From DASXTB01 sp036505615 (lineage in GTDB: Bacteria > Acidobacteriota > UBA6911 > JACQSX01): a DNA stretch of 15,762 nucleotides. How positions within the stretch are numbered: position 1 is the stretch's first letter; the number at the start of each line of letters is the position of its first letter. The stretch spans positions 1 through 15,762 of the forward strand of contig DASXTB010000288.1 of assembly GCA_036505615.1 (NCBI GenBank), given 5' to 3'. Below, in pieces: positions 12,536-15,762 of the stretch. The notes below the pieces were generated by a model. That model searched no databases. It was not told where the DNA came from and saw nothing but the letters and a program-made list of their open reading frames with translations. Both the position numbers and the translations under genes were made by a program.

Positions 12536-13249
12536 TCAGGAAATATTCGCAGGATAGTAAAGAATGCGATTGCAGCTTTCGCATGTGATGATTTGATCAT
12601 TCTTCTTAATTTCGTTGAACATCTGCGGTCGCAGGCGCACGTGGCAGACCTGGCAGGAATGGTCGCGGGCCTCTGCCAACGCGACTCCTTTCCGTGCGCC
12701 GGCGATGCGGCTGTACAGATTCAACAGAGAAGCTGAGATAGACGCCTGAAGCCGGCTTCGATCCCCATGTAAATCACTAAGCTGAGCATCCACTGCTTCC
12801 ATCTGCTTTCGCAGTTCAGCCTGATTCTTTCGGACAGTTTCGCTGCGTGCGGCCAGAGCCTGCTGCCCTCCGTGAACAGCCTTTTCGTGCGCGTCCATTT
12901 TCTCCATAATGTCCAGCACTTCGTCTTCCCTGGAAACAATTTCCTTGTTGCACGCATCAATTTCGTTGAGCACGGCGGTGTATTCCTTGTTGGTTTTTAC
13001 CGACATCAGTTGGTCCTTGTACTTGCCAAGCTTGGCGCGCAACACATCCACTTCTCCTTCCAGGCTTCGCCGTTCCTTGCGGAGCTGTTCCATCAACGCT
13101 TGAGCGTCCTGGAATTTTTTTTCCGCGTTTTTGATTTCAAGTTCGAGGGATTCGATTTGGCGGGGGAAGTCGCTTCGTTGACGGGTCAGGGTCTGGATCC
13201 GAAGATCAAGTCCCTGGAGTTGGATGAGCTGCACCAGTTCCGCGTTCAC
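12536..13249 (-). CDS. Coiled-coil zinc-ribbon protein (CdsZ-like, COG1579)
   Basis: A 237-residue cytosolic protein. Residues 1 to about 165 form a long helical hairpin of heptad-rich sequence (LEGEVDVLRAKLGKYKDQL, then MSVKTNKEYTAVLNEID, the most conserved segment of the family). The C-terminus is a C4 zinc ribbon: Cys199-x2-Cys202 and Cys223-x2-Cys226, with ITCESCNRILYYP. This is the zf-RING_7/COG1579 architecture found widely in bacteria; related proteins have been linked to nucleic-acid binding or to type III secretion in Chlamydia, but no general role is agreed. The start is a GTG with GGAAGGG about 12 bases upstream. A GC-rich hairpin (13268-13293) lies just before that site. It forms a two-gene operon with the DUF1189-like gene. 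Confidence 0.88.
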   Translation of the reverse strand: MNAELVQLIQLQGLDLRIQTLTRQRSDFPRQIESLELEIKNAEKKFQDAQALMEQLRKERRSLEGEVDVLRAKLGKYKDQLMSVKTNKEYTAVLNEIDACNKEIVSREDEVLDIMEKMDAHEKAVHGGQQALAARSETVRKNQAELRKQMEAVDAQLSDLHGDRSRLQASISASLLNLYSRIAGARKGVALAEARDHSCQVCHVRLRPQMFNEIKKNDQIITCESCNRILYYPANIS

Positions 13250-13267
13250 GGACGCAGCCCTTCCCCC

Positions 13268-13293
13268 GGGGATCGCCTTGCGGGCGATTCCCC
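13268..13293 (-). promoter_or_regulatory. Leader hairpin upstream of the zinc-ribbon gene
   Basis: GGGGATCGCC (13268-13277) pairs with GGCGAT-T-CCCC (13283-13293, one bulged base) around a 5-nt loop, ending 18 bases before the GTG start and abutting the purine-rich ribosome-binding region. It could affect translation. Function is inferred from position only. Confidence 0.35.
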
Positions 13294-13504
13294 TCTTCCG
13301 AGAAATTTCGATTTGCGTCTTCGTGCCATCTACTTTCCAAAACTAGCACAAAGACCGGCGTTCAGTCCAGTTTGGCGGCCCCGCAGTGCTCCTGATGAAG
13401 CATACGTCTGAATCTCTCGCTATGGAGTAAGAGCGACCTCATGCCGCCATGATGGACTGGGTGATGGAAATTTGCGAGATGGACGCCGCCTGGCCACCGC
13501 CATT

Positions 13505-13669
13505 GTGTGCCGCCCACGGAGCCGTGGCCGGAAGGGCGCGGCACGCCAGCATGGGCGTCTTCTGCAATCCCGCTGCGTCAACCTGGCGAGATATCACAGT
13601 TATGATGTTGCCCAGATAATTTAGGTTGGCGCGCCGCGCCCTTCCGGTCGCGGTTCTGTGGGCGCACAC
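13505..13669. repeat. Large imperfect inverted repeat (about 42-nt arms), REPIN-like
   Basis: 13505-13547 and 13628-13669 are reverse complements over about 42 nt with one indel and several substitutions; the best block (GGAAGGGCGCGGC against GCCGCGCCCTTCC) is perfect. The 80-bp centre has no clear gene. The minus-strand 76-codon ORF across it mostly reflects the palindrome. The flanks (13294-13504 and 13670-13721) hold nothing else that I can identify. Confidence 0.8.
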
Positions 13670-13721
13670 AGTTGGCGTGTGCCCGCAACGCAGTGAGCTT
13701 TTTTTGGTTTCAGTGTTGCCG

Positions 13722-13976
13722 CTATGACGCCTTCGCCTGTAACCGCGAGTCGGCCGATTCGGACCAGCTGTAGCTCAGCCAACCATCTAGCAAAACCACT
13801 CCGGCGAAATTACATCCGTCATAGGAGCAACGAAACGACGACGTTACGGCTCCGTGGTCCCGAGAAATGCCGCCCTCCATCGTCTGCCAGCGGCGGCAGT
13901 TTGGACATTCCACAAGTACAAGTCTTTGACCACCTTGATTCTTAAACTGCCAGTGCCCATATCCAACGGCGACCAT
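13722..13976 (-). CDS. Small zinc-finger-like protein, unknown function
   Basis: An 84-residue protein from the ATG at 13976, well placed 10 bases after GGAGGT; a GTG at 13988 would add four residues but sits against the Shine-Dalgarno sequence. Cys24-x2-Cys27 and Cys50-x4-Cys55 (VECPNCRRW ... SFRCSYDGCNFAG) could bind one zinc, and Trp/Tyr/Gly-rich segments flank them (GYGHWQFKN, GWLSYSW). The type resembles small zinc-ribbon proteins of phages and mobile elements, but I cannot assign a family. It stands alone between the large inverted repeat and the gdhA leader, on the strand opposite to gdhA. Confidence 0.55.
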   Translation of the reverse strand: MVAVGYGHWQFKNQGGQRLVLVECPNCRRWQTMEGGISRDHGAVTSSFRCSYDGCNFAGVVLLDGWLSYSWSESADSRLQAKAS

Positions 13977-14271
13977 TCTCTTTCCCACCTCCGCAGGATC
14001 TCACCTAAACTGCAATTCAACAACCGCAACTTTAATGGTTGGTCGGATTTGGCTCTTTTGCAATCCAGTTAAGGATGGAATTCAGGCCGGGGGAAATTGT
14101 AAACAACCCTAAGTAGTTTCCCAAAGGTGGGGGAAATATTGGAAATCTACTGTTATGAAGGCGATGATATGTCGTCGCCCGGCGGAGGATTATAGTGATT
14201 CGCCTCAAGAGATGCCGTGAATGTAAGGATATCGTCAGCCGTTTAATTTGTTGGAATCTTCAGGAGGAGCA
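13977..14271. other. Leader and upstream region of gdhA
   Basis: About 295 bp without a gene. GGGGGAAAT occurs twice, near 14091 and 14130, with TTTCCC between them. An 8-bp stem with a 4-nt loop (14160-14179, GGCGATGA against TCGTCGCC with one G-U pair) is followed by TTATAG at 14190-14195, a possible -10. AGGAGG at 14262-14267 is the gdhA ribosome-binding site. The roles of the GGGGGAAAT copies and the hairpin are unknown. Confidence 0.4.
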
Positions 14272-15525
14272 ATGGTGGAAGAATCCCTCAATTCCTTTGA
14301 AATTGTTCAGTCGCAGTTCGACCAAGCGGCCGACATCCTGTGTCTGTCCCACGACCTGCGAACCATCCTCAAAAGCTGCAAACGGCAGTTGACCGTCTCG
14401 GTTCCGGTGAAGATGGACAACGGCAGCGTACAGGTTTTTGAGGGTTACCGGGTGCAACACAATCTGGCGCGCGGGCCGGCAAAGGGGGGAATCCGCTATC
14501 ATCCGGATACCAACCTGGATGAAGTCAAGGCTCTGGCTTCTTGGATGACCTGGAAATGCGCCACTATTGACATCCCCTATGGAGGCGGGAAAGGCGGTGT
14601 ACGCTGCAATCCCAAGAGCATGTCCCAAGGTGAACTGGAGCGCCTGACTCGCAGGTACACGGCAGAGATCCTTCCTGTCATCGGACCGGACCAGGATATC
14701 CCCGCACCCGACGTTTATACTGATTCCCAAACCATGGCCTGGATCATGGATACCTACAGCATGATGAAGGGATACTCGGTGCTGGGCGTGGTCACGGGAA
14801 AACCCATCTCGCTGGGAGGCTCCGAGGGGAGAAATTCAGCTACCGCCCGCGGGTGCCAGTTTGTGATTCGGGAAGCATGTAAGAAAAGGAAAATGGGTTT
14901 GAAGGATGCAACGATTGTTGTCCAGGGTTATGGCAACGCTGGGAGTTTCGCAGCCCAGCTCTTGCACCGTGATGGCGCCCGAGTCATCGCCTTGAGTGAC
15001 TCTCAGGGAGGTGTCATCAACAAGAAGGGAATCGATCCCGGCCAGGCTTTGGAGCACAAGAGCAAGACGGGAGCCCTGAGCGGTCTAAAGGGCACCGACT
15101 CGATCACCAACGCTGAGCTGCTGGAACTGAAGTGTGACATTCTCGTCCCGGCGGCTCTGGAAAATCAAATCACTTCGAAGAACGCCGGCCGTATCAAGGC
15201 CAGGATCGTTGCCGAAGCCGCCAATGGTCCTACCACTCCGGCAGCAGACGAGATTCTTTTTAAGAAAAACGTAACAGTACTTCCCGACATTCTGGCTAAC
15301 GCGGGTGGAGTAACGGTCAGTTATTTCGAGTGGGTGCAGGACCTGCAGGGCTTTTTCTGGGATGAAAAAGTGGTGGACCAGGTTCTGGAGAAGAAGATGG
15401 GGGTGGCCTTCGATAAAGTCTTCCAAGTGGCTGCCAAGCACAAGGTACATCTGCGGACTGCGGCTTACGTTTTGGCCGTAAAGCGCGTCGCCGACGCCAC
15501 TCTGACGCGGGGTTTATTCCCGTGA
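14272..15525 (+). CDS. gdhA: Glutamate dehydrogenase (Glu/Leu/Phe/Val dehydrogenase family)
   Basis: A 417-residue cytosolic enzyme interconverting glutamate with 2-oxoglutarate and ammonia. The residues that define glutamate as the substrate are all present: Lys71 in GPAKGGIRYHP, Lys95 in WKCA, catalytic Lys107 in GGGKGG, Asp147 in PAPDV and Ser350 in GGVTVSYFEW. By motif alignment they correspond to Lys89, Lys113, Lys125, Asp165 and Ser380 of the Clostridium symbiosum enzyme; leucine dehydrogenases lack the first lysine. The Rossmann motif is VQGYGNAGSF (217-226). The length matches the 410-430-residue hexameric class (RocG/GudB type), so NAD use is plausible but not proven. The ATG at 14272 is chosen because AGGAGG ends 4 bases upstream; the longer frame from 14248 lacks this support. 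A REP hairpin lies 43 bases after the stop. Confidence 0.95.
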   Translation: MVEESLNSFEIVQSQFDQAADILCLSHDLRTILKSCKRQLTVSVPVKMDNGSVQVFEGYRVQHNLARGPAKGGIRYHPDTNLDEVKALASWMTWKCATIDIPYGGGKGGVRCNPKSMSQGELERLTRRYTAEILPVIGPDQDIPAPDVYTDSQTMAWIMDTYSMMKGYSVLGVVTGKPISLGGSEGRNSATARGCQFVIREACKKRKMGLKDATIVVQGYGNAGSFAAQLLHRDGARVIALSDSQGGVINKKGIDPGQALEHKSKTGALSGLKGTDSITNAELLELKCDILVPAALENQITSKNAGRIKARIVAEAANGPTTPAADEILFKKNVTVLPDILANAGGVTVSYFEWVQDLQGFFWDEKVVDQVLEKKMGVAFDKVFQVAAKHKVHLRTAAYVLAVKRVADATLTRGLFP

Positions 15526-15568
15526 AGGGCGCCGCTCCAGACGACGCACGCCAACCCGTTCAATCTGT

Positions 15569-15594
15569 ACGGGCGACCCTGTGTGGTCGCCCGT
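15569..15594. repeat. REP-like hairpin (ACGGGCGACC), copy 2
   Basis: A 10-bp perfect stem (ACGGGCGACC against GGTCGCCCGT) with a 6-nt loop, the reverse-orientation copy of 3015-3040 with one loop change and a shared CTGT flank. Located 43 bases downstream of gdhA, it may act as a mRNA 3' stabiliser or terminator, although no T-run follows. Confidence 0.85.
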
Positions 15595-15669
15595 TGCAGA
15601 ATCGCGGATTTTCTCGGCTCCGTCCCAAAGTGCATCCGCGGCAACTGTGCAATTTGTTTGGATAATCGG

Positions 15670-15762
15670 TCAGGTGTTGCGGCGGGCGGCCACATAGGTG
15701 AAAAGTGCCAGGACATTCTTTACAGTTTGTGCCAGGACATCCTTTACACTTTTAGTTAATGG
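15670..15762 (-). CDS. Possible C-terminal fragment of a gene running off the right edge
   Basis: On the minus strand a frame is open from the edge to a TGA at 15670-15672, giving 30 residues that end in FTYVAARRNT. The sequence VKDVLA / VKNVLA repeats in frame because of the 24-nt tandem duplication. The peptide looks amphipathic and believable, but 30 codons are too few to be sure, and the duplication also fits a mobile-element end. No family is recognised. Confidence 0.3.
   Translation of the reverse strand, partial: PLTKSVKDVLAQTVKNVLALFTYVAARRNT
15705..15752. repeat. Two tandem 24-nt repeats (GTGCCAGGACAT type)
   Basis: 15705-15728 and 15729-15752 match at 22 of 24 positions. The reverse complement contains GTAAAGGATGTCCTGGCAC, which recalls the subterminal repeats of some IS481-type elements. 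That comparison is from memory. No transposase is inside the window. Confidence 0.7.

Noticed and set aside
13439..13669. 76-codon minus-strand ORF
   Set aside because: Most of it is the large inverted repeat; no Shine-Dalgarno sequence; ends reflect the palindrome and not a domain.
13765..13860. tRNA-like CTGTAGCTCAG
   Set aside because: The box resembles a tRNA D-arm, but there is no matching acceptor stem, anticodon arm or T-arm, and the bases are antisense to the small zinc protein.

Overview
The window reads as a chromosomal segment of a free-living, moderately GC-rich Gram-negative bacterium. Acidobacteriota (soil or groundwater type) is my best guess. This is an inference from gene style (type IV pilin, LutABC, DUF1189, CdsZ-like zinc-ribbon protein) and from the very repeat-rich intergenic DNA; no rRNA or universal marker is present to prove it. 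No prophage, CRISPR array, intact insertion sequence, tRNA or rRNA gene was found.

Layout. 1-230: C-terminus of an unrecognised protein (+). 231-614: three consecutive inverted repeats and a short octamer array. 615-1085: type IV pilin-like protein (-). 1394-1666: small DUF2007-like protein (+). 1673-1957: nested heptamer/octamer palindrome. 1958-5031 (-): NodI-like ABC ATPase, then NodJ-like ABC-2 permease, then a Dcd1-like P-loop kinase/dCMP deaminase fusion. 5063-8619 (+): lutA, lutB, lutC (lactate oxidation), then a putative lipoprotein. 8620-9275: gene-free block of nested inverted repeats. 9276-10410 (+): Mpo1-like membrane protein and a family 2 glycosyltransferase. 10411-11169: gene-free, with repeats. 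11170-11577: secreted EF-hand protein (+) with a rho-independent terminator. 11738-13249 (-): CdsZ-like zinc-ribbon protein coupled to a DUF1189 membrane protein. 13250-14271: large inverted repeat and one small zinc-binding ORF (-). 14272-15525: glutamate dehydrogenase (+). The right edge holds a REP hairpin and a short tandem repeat that is either an IS end or the tail of a coding region.

The genes are mostly familiar metabolism and envelope functions. Lactate oxidation (LutABC), glutamate dehydrogenase, nucleotide metabolism (dCMP to dUMP) and an exporter sit side by side without an obvious common pathway. The unusual content lies between the genes. Many intergenic gaps, including the junctions inside the lut operon and between the two ABC genes, carry degenerate tandem repeats with a fixed 7- or 8-nt unit, arranged as an array followed by its own reverse complement. 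In two loci one arm is longer than the other by about one unit. Conventional REP-like palindromes are also present, one of them in two copies 12.5 kb apart. This repeat system is the part of the window most worth following up.
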